NCBI GenBank assembly: GCA_964631945.1
Contig: CAZWAY010000017.1
Location: forward strand, 1 to 64,000
Reading direction: 5' to 3'
DNA from: JABFRZ01 sp964631945
GTDB taxonomy: Bacteria > Planctomycetota > UBA1135 > GCA-002686595
Length of the DNA stretch: 64,000 bases
Part shown: positions 34,512 through 42,462 of the stretch, piece by piece
How positions within the stretch are numbered: the first letter of the stretch is position 1
Layout: each line of letters starts with the position of its first letter
Notes under the pieces: generated by a model
The model's input: only the letters and a program-made list of their open reading frames with translations
Told to the model about the DNA's origin: nothing
Database searches by the model: none
Program-made: the position numbers and the translations under genes

Positions 34512-36022
34512 GGCACACGCTGCGCTTCCGCGCGCTGCTGCTGGTGTTCGTGTTCAACTCCGCCGTGTTCGCCGCGCTGGGCGTGGTGCTGGCGCGCAAC
34601 CAGGCGGCCGAGAACCGGCGGCGCGAGGAGGACTGGACCGAGGGTCTGGTGGCCACCATCCAGAGCACGATCGCGCCCGAGGGACTCAAGGTCGCGAGCA
34701 TCCTGCGCTGGCCCTCGTGGCGCTTCATCGGTGACGCGATCCTGGTCGACGACAACCTGCAGGTCTCGCCGCTCACCGGCGCGATCCGCGCCGCCGGGAT
34801 CGACCTGAATCCGGTCGGCCTGGCCACGCGCGCGGCCGGGTTCCCGCGCGACCTGGCGCTGCGCGCGATCCACGCCGCGATGCAGCGCGGCGAATCCGTC
34901 TCGGCCCTGGGCGGGCGCGCGCTGCCGATCCGCGTCAAGCAGGAGCTGTGGGGCGGCCTGTGGTTCCGCAGCAAGCGCAGCCAGGCCGTAGACTACCGCG
35001 CGGTGCTGGGCGACGTCCTGCCGTGGTTCGCGCTGTCGACCGTGCTGCTCACCGGCGCGACCTACCTGGCGCTGCGGCGGCTGGTGCTCGATCCGGTCGC
35101 GCAGCTGGCCGAGGGCGCGCGCCGCATGCACTCGGGCGACTTCGGCGTGCGCCTGGCGGTACCGACGCGGCGCGACGAGCTGGCCGACCTGGTGCGCTCG
35201 TTCAACGAGATGAGCAGCACCGTGCAGAGCTTCAACGCGCGCCTGTCGGAGGAGGTGCGCATCGCCACCGAGAAGGCGCGCGCGGCCGAGGCCGCCGCCA
35301 TGCGCGAGCGCCGGCTGGCGGCCATGGGCGAGCTGGCGGCGGGCATCGCGCACGAGATCAACAATCCGCTGGGCGGCCTGCAGAACGCGGTCGAGGACCT
35401 GCGCCGGCCGGAGCTGCCCGTGGCCCGCCGCGGGCAGTACCTGGACCTGCTCGCGCGCGGGCTGGTGCGCATCGGCGAGACCGTCAATCGCCTGCGGCGC
35501 TTCACGCCCCGCGAGGCGCCCTTCGAGTGGCTCGAGCTGGCGGCCGTGACCGAGGACGCGCTCGAACTCGTGCGGCACCGCGCGGAACGCCTGGGGATCG
35601 CGCTGGCCTTCGAGCGCGACGAGGGCGTCCCGCCCGTGCGCGGCCTGCGCAACGAGGTCGGCCAGGCCGTGCTCAATCTGCTGGTCAACGCGCTCGACTC
35701 CCTCGAACAAGGCGGCACGCGCGATCCGCGCGGGGCGCGCATCGAGCTCGAGCTGCGGCACACGAGCGCCGGCGTGGCCCTGTCCGTGCGCGACAACGGG
35801 CCGGGGGTCGAGCCCGCGCTGCTGGACAAGATCGGCGACCTGTTCTTCACCACCAAGGAGGTCGGACGCGGCAGCGGGCTCGGACTGGCGCTGGTGCACA
35901 GCTCGATGCAGCGCCAGGGCGCCCGCCTGCGCCTCAGCAGCGAGCAGGGCCGCTACTTCCGCGCCGAGCTGTTCTTCCCGCACGCTGGCGGCGAGCCGGT
36001 GACGAGCGAGGTGCAGCCGTGA
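34508..36022 (+). CDS. Membrane sensor histidine kinase (NtrB-like core)
   Basis: A 504-residue kinase. Membrane helix at ~8-28, extracytoplasmic domain ~30-170, second helix ~175-195, HAMP (LDPVAQLAEGARRMHSGDFG), coiled linker, HisKA with AAGIAHEINNPLGG (phospho-acceptor His282), and HATPase_c with NLLVNALDSL, VRDNGPGVEP and GRGSGLGLALVHS. The NtrB-like core suggests a sigma-54 activator as partner; one begins at position 645 but is far away. Translation is coupled to pilC before it and to a CNNM gene after it (GTGA at 36019-36022). Confidence 0.92.
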   Translation: MRHTLRFRALLLVFVFNSAVFAALGVVLARNQAAENRRREEDWTEGLVATIQSTIAPEGLKVASILRWPSWRFIGDAILVDDNLQVSPLTGAIRAAGIDLNPVGLATRAAGFPRDLALRAIHAAMQRGESVSALGGRALPIRVKQELWGGLWFRSKRSQAVDYRAVLGDVLPWFALSTVLLTGATYLALRRLVLDPVAQLAEGARRMHSGDFGVRLAVPTRRDELADLVRSFNEMSSTVQSFNARLSEEVRIATEKARAAEAAAMRERRLAAMGELAAGIAHEINNPLGGLQNAVEDLRRPELPVARRGQYLDLLARGLVRIGETVNRLRRFTPREAPFEWLELAAVTEDALELVRHRAERLGIALAFERDEGVPPVRGLRNEVGQAVLNLLVNALDSLEQGGTRDPRGARIELELRHTSAGVALSVRDNGPGVEPALLDKIGDLFFTTKEVGRGSGLGLALVHSSMQRQGARLRLSSEQGRYFRAELFFPHAGGEPVTSEVQP

Positions 36023-37257
36023 CCCAGACGGGCTGGCTGGCCTTCCTCGCGGGACTCCTGGCCTGCTCGGCCTTCTTCAGCGCCTCGGAGGCGGCCCTGT
36101 TCGCGCTGACGCCGGCCGAGCGCAAGTCGGCCTCGCGTTCCACCGTCGAGCTCCTGTCGGAGCCGCGTGCGCTGCTGGCCACCATCCTGCTCGCCAACCT
36201 GGTGGTGAATACGCTGTACTTCGCCTTCGCGAGCCGGCTCCTGCCCGAGGCCCAGGGCTGGCACGGGCTCGCGCTCGGCCTGGGGGTGTTGATCGGGCTG
36301 CTGCTCTTGGGCGAGATCCTGCCCAAGATCCTGGCCCTGCGCACGCGGCGGGTCATGGCGCACCTCGCCGCGCCGCCCCTGCGCGTGGTGGTGCTGGTGC
36401 TCGGGCCCCTGACGCGCCCGCTGCTGTTCGTGCTGGAGGCCGTGCACCGTGGATTCTCGAGCTGGATCCGGCCCGAGGGTGGCATCACGCCCGAGGTCCT
36501 GGCGCGCGTGCTCGAGCGCGGCGCGGCCGAGGGTGCGCTGCACGAGCGCGAGGCCGACCTCCTGTCGGGCGTGCTGGAGCTCGAGGACATCCGCGTGCGC
36601 GAGATCATGCGCCCGCGCGTCGACACGCTGTTCCTGGACGTCTCGGGTGAGGATCGCGAGCGCGTCACGCGCGCGGCCCTGGCCGCACGCCTCTCGTGGT
36701 TGCCGATCATCGACGGCGAGCCGGACCACGTGGTCGGGCGCGTGAACCTGCGCGAGCTCGTGCGGCATCCCGAGCGCTCGATCCGGGTCCTGGCCATGCC
36801 GGTCCGCTTCGTGCCCGAGGTCGCCAGCGCGCTCGACCTCCTGCGTGCGCTGCGCGCGGACAACGCCTCGGAAGCGGTGGTGGTGGACGAGTACGGCGGC
36901 ACGGCCGGCGTGGTCACCGCCGAGCACGCCTTCGAGCACGTCCTGGGCGACCTGCGGGTCGAGGGCGAGGAGCAGGCGCCCGCGGTCGTGCCGCTCGGCG
37001 ACGGACGCTTCCGCGTCCCGGGTTCGCTGCCGATCCGCGAGTGGAACGAGGCCTTCGGCCTGGACGTCGTGCCACGCGAGTTCGAGACCGTGGGCGGCTT
37101 CGTGACCGCGCTGCTCGGGCGCATCCCGCGCGCCGGCGACCAGGCGCGCGTGGGCGCGCTGGAACTCGAGGTGCACGAGGTGCGCCGCCGGCGCGTCCTG
37201 ACCGTCGACCTGGGCGTGCGCGCGGCCATCGCGCCGGGAGTGGGCCGGATCCCATGA
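36019..37257 (+). CDS. CNNM/CorC-HlyC family membrane protein with CBS pair (1)
   Basis: A 412-residue hemolysin C/CorC-type protein. Cyclin-M transmembrane domain (FFSASEAALFALT, LLANLVVNTLYFA, LGEILPKILAL), CBS pair (REIMRPRVDTLFLD ... EAVVVDEYGGTAGVVT) and C-terminal CorC_HlyC domain (REFETVGGFVTALLGRIP). The family moves or senses Mg2+ and other divalent ions. GTG start inside the kinase stop; stop inside the next gene's start (ATGA, 37254-37257). Confidence 0.9.
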   Translation: MTQTGWLAFLAGLLACSAFFSASEAALFALTPAERKSASRSTVELLSEPRALLATILLANLVVNTLYFAFASRLLPEAQGWHGLALGLGVLIGLLLLGEILPKILALRTRRVMAHLAAPPLRVVVLVLGPLTRPLLFVLEAVHRGFSSWIRPEGGITPEVLARVLERGAAEGALHEREADLLSGVLELEDIRVREIMRPRVDTLFLDVSGEDRERVTRAALAARLSWLPIIDGEPDHVVGRVNLRELVRHPERSIRVLAMPVRFVPEVASALDLLRALRADNASEAVVVDEYGGTAGVVTAEHAFEHVLGDLRVEGEEQAPAVVPLGDGRFRVPGSLPIREWNEAFGLDVVPREFETVGGFVTALLGRIPRAGDQARVGALELEVHEVRRRRVLTVDLGVRAAIAPGVGRIP

Positions 37258-38276
37258 GCCCGCTCTTCGGAATCCTCAGCGGCATCGGCCTGTTGATCTT
37301 CTCGGCCATCTTCTCGGGCGCGGAGACCGGGGTGTACTCGGTCTCGCGCGTGCGCCTCGAGGCCGAGGCCGCCCAGGGGCGGCGCCCCGCACGCCAGCTC
37401 TCCCGGCTCATACGCGACGACGCCAGGCTCCTGATCACGCTCCTGATCGGGAACAACCTGGCGCTCGAGCTGCTGACCAACATGACCCAGGCCACGGTCG
37501 AGCGCTCGCGCATGCCGCCCTACACGCACGAGCTGGTGGTCTCGCTGCTGCTGACGCCGCTCGTGTTCCTGTTCGGCGAGCTGATCCCGAAGGACCTCTT
37601 CCGCCGCCGGCCGCACTCGTTGCTGACGCTGGTGGCACCCGTGATCGCGGTCTTCCGCTGGCTGGTGAGCCCGCTGGCCTGGCCCCTGGCGCTGCTCGCC
37701 ACGGGCCTCGAGCGCCTGCTCGGGCTGCGCCAGGAGGACTTCGCGCGCATCCTGCGGCGCGAGGAGATGGTCGAGCTCCTGGCCGAGGGCCGGCGCACCG
37801 GCGCGATCCCGCCCCAGGCCGAGGAACTCGCGCACAACGTGCTCGTGCTGCGCCACACTCCGCTCGCGCGCGTGGCGCTGCCGTGGGAGCGGGTCGAACG
37901 CGTGGACCTGGACCGCGGCGAGGCCGCGGCGCGCACGGCGGTGGCGGGCTCCGGCCTCACGCGCCTGCCGGCGCTGCGCACCGGGCCGGACGGGCAGAAG
38001 CGGGTCGTCGGTTACCTGCACCAGCTGGACGTGCTCGGCCTCGCCGAGGGGGAGGCGCTGGAGACGTGCCTGCGCCCCATCCTGGAGCTGCCGCCCGACC
38101 TGCCGCTCGACCGCGCCGTGACCCGCCTGCAGGGTGCCGGGCAGCGCCTGGCCATCGTCGGCGACCTACACCACCCGCGCGGGCTGGTGTCCCTGATGGA
38201 TCTCCTGGCGACCCTCACGACTTCGGCACGCTTTGCGCAACCCGTGGCCACCGCTAGGATAGGGAGCGCACCATGA
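37254..38276 (+). CDS. CNNM-family membrane protein (2), shorter C-terminus
   Basis: A 340-residue paralog of the preceding gene. The transmembrane DUF21/CNNM domain is clear (FSAIFSGAETGVYSVSRVRL, LLIGNNLALELLTNM, FGELIPKDLFRRRP). The CBS region is divergent, without the DEYGG loop, and the CorC_HlyC domain is absent. The pair may form a heteromeric ion transporter, with the first subunit carrying the regulatory domain (inference). The start overlaps the upstream stop, and its own stop overlaps the next ATG (38273-38276). Confidence 0.85.
   Translation: MSPLFGILSGIGLLIFSAIFSGAETGVYSVSRVRLEAEAAQGRRPARQLSRLIRDDARLLITLLIGNNLALELLTNMTQATVERSRMPPYTHELVVSLLLTPLVFLFGELIPKDLFRRRPHSLLTLVAPVIAVFRWLVSPLAWPLALLATGLERLLGLRQEDFARILRREEMVELLAEGRRTGAIPPQAEELAHNVLVLRHTPLARVALPWERVERVDLDRGEAAARTAVAGSGLTRLPALRTGPDGQKRVVGYLHQLDVLGLAEGEALETCLRPILELPPDLPLDRAVTRLQGAGQRLAIVGDLHHPRGLVSLMDLLATLTTSARFAQPVATARIGSAP
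38233..38260 (+). promoter_or_regulatory. Promoter-like pair inside the 3' end of the second CNNM gene
   Basis: TTGCGC (38233-38238), 16 bases, TAGGAT (38255-38260), 12 bases before the ATG of the small exported protein. It could add transcription for the downstream genes. Unproven. Confidence 0.3.
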
Positions 38277-38704
38277 AGGGACTCGAAGCGCGCACCGCCC
38301 CCGCCTGGATCCTCTGCGCCGGCCTGGCTCTGGTTTGCCTCGGGCTGGTGGCCGAGTCCCAGAGTCCGCCGCAGGGGCCGACGACCCCCAAGGCCACGGA
38401 CTTCCTGCGCGTGACGCCGGGCTTCGGCACCTCCGATTCGAACGGCGCGATGATCGCGGTGACCGGCGTGGACGTGACCGGCGGCTCGCTGCTCTACCTG
38501 ATCGACACGCAGAGCCGGCACCTCTCGGTCTACACCGCCCAGGGCGGCACCTCGAGCACCTCGAACCTCAAGTGGGTCGGAGGCCGCAACATCGACCTCG
38601 ACCTGCAGGTCGACGGCTTCAACGACAAGTCCGAGATCTCCTACAAGGACCTGGCCAAGCGCTTCGCCGAGAGCGGCCCCGCGGCCACGTCCGACAAGCA
38701 CTGA
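38273..38704 (+). CDS. Small exported/membrane-anchored protein of unknown function
   Basis: A 143-residue protein with an N-terminal hydrophobic helix (ILCAGLALVCLGLVA), either an uncleaved anchor or a signal peptide. The mature part is beta-rich (MIAVTGVDVTGG, LLYLIDTQSRHLSVY, LKWVGGRNIDLDLQVDGFND). I do not recognise the family. Its start overlaps the upstream CNNM stop. The context is an envelope cluster. Confidence 0.75.
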   Translation: MKGLEARTAPAWILCAGLALVCLGLVAESQSPPQGPTTPKATDFLRVTPGFGTSDSNGAMIAVTGVDVTGGSLLYLIDTQSRHLSVYTAQGGTSSTSNLKWVGGRNIDLDLQVDGFNDKSEISYKDLAKRFAESGPAATSDKH

Positions 38705-38729
38705 TCTTCCCCCTGACGGAGACCCGTCC

Positions 38730-39296
38730 GTGCCCGAGCAAGACTTCTTCAGCTTCGACGAGGCCCTCAACCAGCTCAACCTCAAGGAGGAGGAGCTGAA
38801 GCGCCTGGTGTCGGAGGGCGAGATCCGCGCCTTCCGCGAGGGCGACACCATGAAGCTGCGACGGGCCGACGTCGAGAGCCTGCGCAAGGAGCTGATGGGC
38901 GGCGAGGTCGTCGATCTGGGTGGAGCCGGCGAGGACCTGGTCTTCGAGGACGAGCTCCAGCTCGAGGAGACGGGCATGGCCACGGAGGAGATCTCCGACA
39001 TGGACACGCTGCTCGAGGAGGACGTCGAGGACCTGGGCGAGGTGGCGCTCGAGGAGCTCCCGGACGACAGCGAGGAGGCCGGGGGCGACGAGGGTGCCCC
39101 GCTGGTCGCTCCGCTCCGGCGCAGCGCGGCCAGCACGGCCGCGGTCGAGCCCGACGAGGGCATGTTCGTGCGCGCGATGGCGCTGCTCACCGCGCTGGTC
39201 CTGGTGCTGGCGATCCCGGTCGTGATCGGGATGACCAAGGCCAGTCCGAGCTCGCTGGCCACCAGCCTGGCCGGGCTGTTCGGCGCCAAGAAGTAG
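38730..39296 (+). CDS. Membrane-tethered HTH protein (excisionase-like domain, acidic linker, C-terminal TM)
   Basis: A 188-residue protein. Residues 1-55 form a MerR/excisionase-like winged HTH (FSFDEALNQLNLKEEELKRL, EIRAFREGDTMKLRRADV). Residues ~60-120 are strongly acidic (many Glu/Asp, e.g. LEEDVEDLGEVALEELPDD). A single hydrophobic helix at ~145-168 (MALLTALVLVLAIPVVIGM) is close to the C-terminus, so the protein looks tail-anchored with the HTH in the cytoplasm. GTG start. It may bind DNA at the membrane, or the HTH-like fold may bind protein. Targets unknown. Confidence 0.8.
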   Translation: MPEQDFFSFDEALNQLNLKEEELKRLVSEGEIRAFREGDTMKLRRADVESLRKELMGGEVVDLGGAGEDLVFEDELQLEETGMATEEISDMDTLLEEDVEDLGEVALEELPDDSEEAGGDEGAPLVAPLRRSAASTAAVEPDEGMFVRAMALLTALVLVLAIPVVIGMTKASPSSLATSLAGLFGAKK

Positions 39297-39329
39297 GGCT
39301 CCCGCGCGAGCCTGGGCGCGAGTCCGCGC

Positions 39330-39358
39330 TTGCTCCGCGGGCCGCGCGTGGCTATCCA
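39330..39358 (+). promoter_or_regulatory. Putative promoter of the OmpA-type lipoprotein gene
   Basis: TTGCTC (39330-39335), 17 bases, TATCCA (39353-39358), 84 bases upstream of the ATG, in a 146-base intergenic region. Plausible sigma-70 form. Confidence 0.35.
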
Positions 39359-39442
39359 TACGCCTTCGAGGCGGGGTTCCGCTCGCTTCGGGTTCCACCA
39401 CACCGCTGCACCGCGCCCACAGACTCCGGAAGAGAACTCGGA

Positions 39443-40159
39443 ATGAAGATCGCGCTCCGCTCCACCCTGCTCCTCGGCACGCTCCTCCTCGCCAGCGCCT
39501 GCGTCGCGCAACAGCGCTACGACGAGGCGCTCGGCGAGGTGAAATACTTCCAGCGCCAGTACCAGGACCTGTCCTCGTTCCACGGCCAGCTCGAGGCCGA
39601 GAACGCGCGCCTGCGCGGCGAGCTGGAGCTCTACCAGGGCAAGCCGATCGAGTCGGCCGCCACCAAGGAGATCGACGAGCGCCTGGAGCGCCTGAAGAAG
39701 CTGACCGAGGCGATCGGCACCTCGGTCGGCGCCGCGCCCGGCGCGGTCGAGTTCGTGAACGTCGAGGGCGGCTACGGCCTGCGCGTCACGGACGAAGTGC
39801 TGTTCGACTCCGGCTCGGACGCGATCCTGCCGGCCGGCAAGGCGATCCTGCAGAAGGTCGCCCAGCAGATCGAGTCGCAGCCCTACCAGCGGGTGTGGGT
39901 GCGCGGGCACACGGACTCGGACCCGGTCAAGCGCCCCGGGACGGTCGAGCGCTTCCCGCACGGCAACCTGCAGCTCTCGGCCGCGCGCGCCGTCGAGGTG
40001 TCCGCGTTCCTGGCCGCCAACGGGCTGCAGGCGGACAAGCTGGTGGTGGCCGGCTTCGGTCCGGCCGAGCCGGTGGTGCCCAATCAAGGGGCCGAGAACA
40101 AGCGCCGCAACCGTCGGGTCGAGATCTTCGTCCTGGACGGATCCGGCGCAGGGCGATAG
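39443..40159 (+). CDS. OmpA-family (Pal-like) lipoprotein
   Basis: A 238-residue lipoprotein (lipobox ASAC, Cys20) with a coiled-coil stretch at ~25-100 and a C-terminal OmpA peptidoglycan-binding domain: LFDSGSDAILPAGKAIL, VRGHTDSDPV, NLQLSAARAVEVSAFL and ENKRRNRRVEI. It anchors the outer membrane to the cell wall. Purine-rich GGAAGAG precedes the ATG. It is transcribed separately from the preceding HTH gene or by read-through. Confidence 0.92.
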   Translation: MKIALRSTLLLGTLLLASACVAQQRYDEALGEVKYFQRQYQDLSSFHGQLEAENARLRGELELYQGKPIESAATKEIDERLERLKKLTEAIGTSVGAAPGAVEFVNVEGGYGLRVTDEVLFDSGSDAILPAGKAILQKVAQQIESQPYQRVWVRGHTDSDPVKRPGTVERFPHGNLQLSAARAVEVSAFLAANGLQADKLVVAGFGPAEPVVPNQGAENKRRNRRVEIFVLDGSGAGR

Positions 40160-40214
40160 CGGGACGGTCCGCCGCTCCGGAGCGCGCTCCCCGCGGCCTG
40201 CTCGCGCGCGCGGC

Positions 40215-41201
40215 ATGGGTGGTGCGAGCCTCGGCTGCGTCGGGCTCGCGAGTTGCTTGCTCGCCTGCGCGCGCAGCCCGCAGCTCCCGGCGCGCGAGCT
40301 GCTCGAGCTCGAGCGCCTGAGCTTCGTGCCACCGGCCACGTGCACCCTGCTCCCGAACTGCGATCTCTCGCTCCCGCAAGCGCTCGTCATCGATCGCTTC
40401 GAGTTCACGCGCGCGGACCTGGCGCACTACTGGCCCACCGAGCCCCGCCGCGCGCGCGAGCTCGTCTGGCGCGACGAGGCGGCCCTGGACGCGCCCGAGC
40501 GCGCCTCCTGGCCGGCCTTCGTCGACTTCCACGAGGCCGCACAGCTGGCGGCGCTGCGCCACATGCGCCTGCCCACTCCGCCGGAGTGGCTGCACGTGGC
40601 GCTCGGGCGACGCGACTACCAGAAGCCCTGGGGCGGTCCCGGGCGCGAGTACTTCGCCAACACGATCGTGCTGCAGGGCGGCCAGGACTTCAGCCTGAAG
40701 ACGCCCTGCGACGTGGGCACCTACGAGAACGGGCGCAGCCGACCCTTCGGGTGCTACGACCTGCTCGGCAACGTGTGGGAGTGGGTCGACGGCGTCGTGC
40801 TCGGCGGCCTGGCCGAAGGCGACCGGGCCGACGACTGCGCCGGCACCAAGGCCTCGGTCATGGGTGGAGCCTACGACACGCCCTGGCGCCCGACCTACGA
40901 ACTCGACCGCGCGCTGAATCGTCAGCGTTTCCACGCCCTGACGCTCGACAAGCACACGCTCGGACCGTCCTTCGGCGCGCGCATGTGCGCCGACGCCGGG
41001 CCCTACCTGTGGTGGGCCAGCGCGCGCTGGGGCAGCGGCGCGAGCGTGCGCGCGCGCGTGCGCGCGGTCGGCCAGCGCTGGGCGCGCGAGGACGCCCTGG
41101 CGCGGGCGGCCCTGAAGTCGCTCCTGGCCGAGCTGCGCGCGCGCGCCGGCTCGGCGCCGGGCCTGGGCTGGCTCGAGGAAGGCGTGCTGACCGAGCCGTG
41201 A
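40215..41201 (+). CDS. Sulfatase-modifying-factor (FGE-sulfatase) domain lipoprotein, probably non-catalytic
   Basis: A 328-residue protein with a signal peptide and lipobox (LLAC, Cys18). SUMF1/FGE fold: FVDFHEAAQLAALRHMRLPTPPEWLHVA, PFGCYDLLGNVWEWVDG, KASVMGGAYDTPW and FGARMCADAG. The active-site cysteines that true formylglycine enzymes carry after the RGGS motif are replaced here (GGAYDTPWRPTYELD), so it is probably a binding or structural member. The stop overlaps the rsmA start (GTGA, 41198-41201). Confidence 0.8.
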   Translation: MGGASLGCVGLASCLLACARSPQLPARELLELERLSFVPPATCTLLPNCDLSLPQALVIDRFEFTRADLAHYWPTEPRRARELVWRDEAALDAPERASWPAFVDFHEAAQLAALRHMRLPTPPEWLHVALGRRDYQKPWGGPGREYFANTIVLQGGQDFSLKTPCDVGTYENGRSRPFGCYDLLGNVWEWVDGVVLGGLAEGDRADDCAGTKASVMGGAYDTPWRPTYELDRALNRQRFHALTLDKHTLGPSFGARMCADAGPYLWWASARWGSGASVRARVRAVGQRWAREDALARAALKSLLAELRARAGSAPGLGWLEEGVLTEP

Positions 41202-42133
41202 GCGCCGACGAGCCCGTCCTCTCCGCGTCGTCCGACGCGCGCCGGCCCCCCTGGAGCGCGTTCCGCGCCGAACTCGAGCGCGTGGGCTTCCGTCCCTCGA
41301 AGACGCTCGGCCAGAACTTCCTCTTCGATCCGAACGCCGCGCGTTCGATCGCGGCGGACGCCGGGCTCGCGCCGGGCGCGCGCGTGCTCGAGATCGGCGC
41401 CGGCTGCGGCTTCCTGACGCTGGAGCTCTCCACGCTCGGGTTCGAGCTCCTGGCGGTCGAGATCGACGCGCGCCTGCTCGAGGTCGCGCAGCATCTGCTG
41501 GCCGGCCGCACCAACGTGCGCTGGCTCCTGGCCGACGTGCTCGCGGCCAAGCACGCGCTCGACGAGCGCCTGCTGGCCGCGCTCCCGGGCAGCGGGCCCT
41601 GGCACGTGGTCTCGAACCTGCCGTACTCGATCTCCGCACCGCTCCTGGTGCTGCTCGCGCGGCTGGCGCATCCGCCCGAGAGCCTCACCGTGCTGGTCCA
41701 GGAGGAGGTTGCCCAGCGCGTCGCCGCCGCCCCGGGCACCCCGGAGTGGGGCGCCCTGACGGCGCGCCTGGCGCTCTCCTATCGCGCGCGCCTCGGACGC
41801 TTCGTCGGCGCCCAGCTCTTCTGGCCCCGGCCGCGGGTCGGGAGCCGGGTCGTGCACCTCTCCTACCAGCCCCTGGAGGCCTGGCGGGAGGGTCCGGAGG
41901 GCGGACTCGCCGCCTACGACGCCCTGGTGGAGCGCCTGTTCCAGCACCGCCGCAAGCAGCTCTCGGCCGTCCTGGCCGACTGCCTCGGGGGCCGGAGCCA
42001 AGCCCTGGCCCTGCTGGGAGAGGTCGGGATGGATCCGCGCGCGCGGGCCGAGATCCTGGCCCCCGAAGAGCTCCTGCGGCTCTCGCGCTCGTCCGCCTGG
42101 CTCGGGCGCGGGGTCGGTGGAGCGGGAGCGTGA
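41198..42133 (+). CDS. rsmA: 16S rRNA (adenine(1518)-N(6)/adenine(1519)-N(6))-dimethyltransferase
   Basis: KsgA/RsmA dimethylates two adenines in the 3' hairpin of 16S rRNA late in 30S assembly; 311 residues. SKTLGQNFLFD at the N-terminus, SAM motif EIGAGCGFLTLEL, VEIDARLLE and catalytic NLPYSISAPLL, then VQEEVAQRVAA and the small helical C-terminal domain (FQHRRKQLSAVL). An N-terminal ~25-residue extension precedes the conserved core. Its GTG start is coupled to the SUMF-like lipoprotein. Confidence 0.95.
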   Translation: MSADEPVLSASSDARRPPWSAFRAELERVGFRPSKTLGQNFLFDPNAARSIAADAGLAPGARVLEIGAGCGFLTLELSTLGFELLAVEIDARLLEVAQHLLAGRTNVRWLLADVLAAKHALDERLLAALPGSGPWHVVSNLPYSISAPLLVLLARLAHPPESLTVLVQEEVAQRVAAAPGTPEWGALTARLALSYRARLGRFVGAQLFWPRPRVGSRVVHLSYQPLEAWREGPEGGLAAYDALVERLFQHRRKQLSAVLADCLGGRSQALALLGEVGMDPRARAEILAPEELLRLSRSSAWLGRGVGGAGA

Positions 42134-42462
42134 GGACCTGGGGCGCGAAGGACCGTGGCATTCTCCCCACCACCGGAAACCCAGGCCGCGCTTGTCTCCG
42201 CGGCCCCGCGTGGTAGGCTGAATCGTTGAGGGATAGCGCAGCCAACCGTCCATCGGGGCGGGCCCCGGAAGACACAGTCACGGGCGGCCCGACGATTCGC
42301 TGGCATCTCGCACGTTTCGACGTCTAGACGACTTCCAGCCGGCGATCCCCATCGCCTATCTAGGAAGCCGTTCCTCCCCAATCCCCGTCCCGACCCGCTC
42401 CCCGCTGCGCCCCGGCTCGCGTTCCGTCTCCTCCGGAACACCCCGGGTCGATCCCCACCGTC
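42134..42462 (+). other. 329-base intergenic region upstream of dnaG
   Basis: No coding frame with convincing codon use. Contents: a promoter-like pair TTGTCT (42192-42197), 16 bases, TAGGCT (42214-42219); a 10-bp palindrome CGTCTAGACG (42321-42330); and a further TAGGAA at 42361-42366. The last ~90 bases are pyrimidine-rich on the plus strand. It probably forms a long leader for the dnaG-rpoD operon. No known riboswitch was recognised. Confidence 0.4.

Noticed and set aside
42134..42462. A riboswitch or small RNA upstream of dnaG
   Set aside because: No known riboswitch core or terminator-like structure could be recognised; only a short palindrome and promoter-like boxes were seen.
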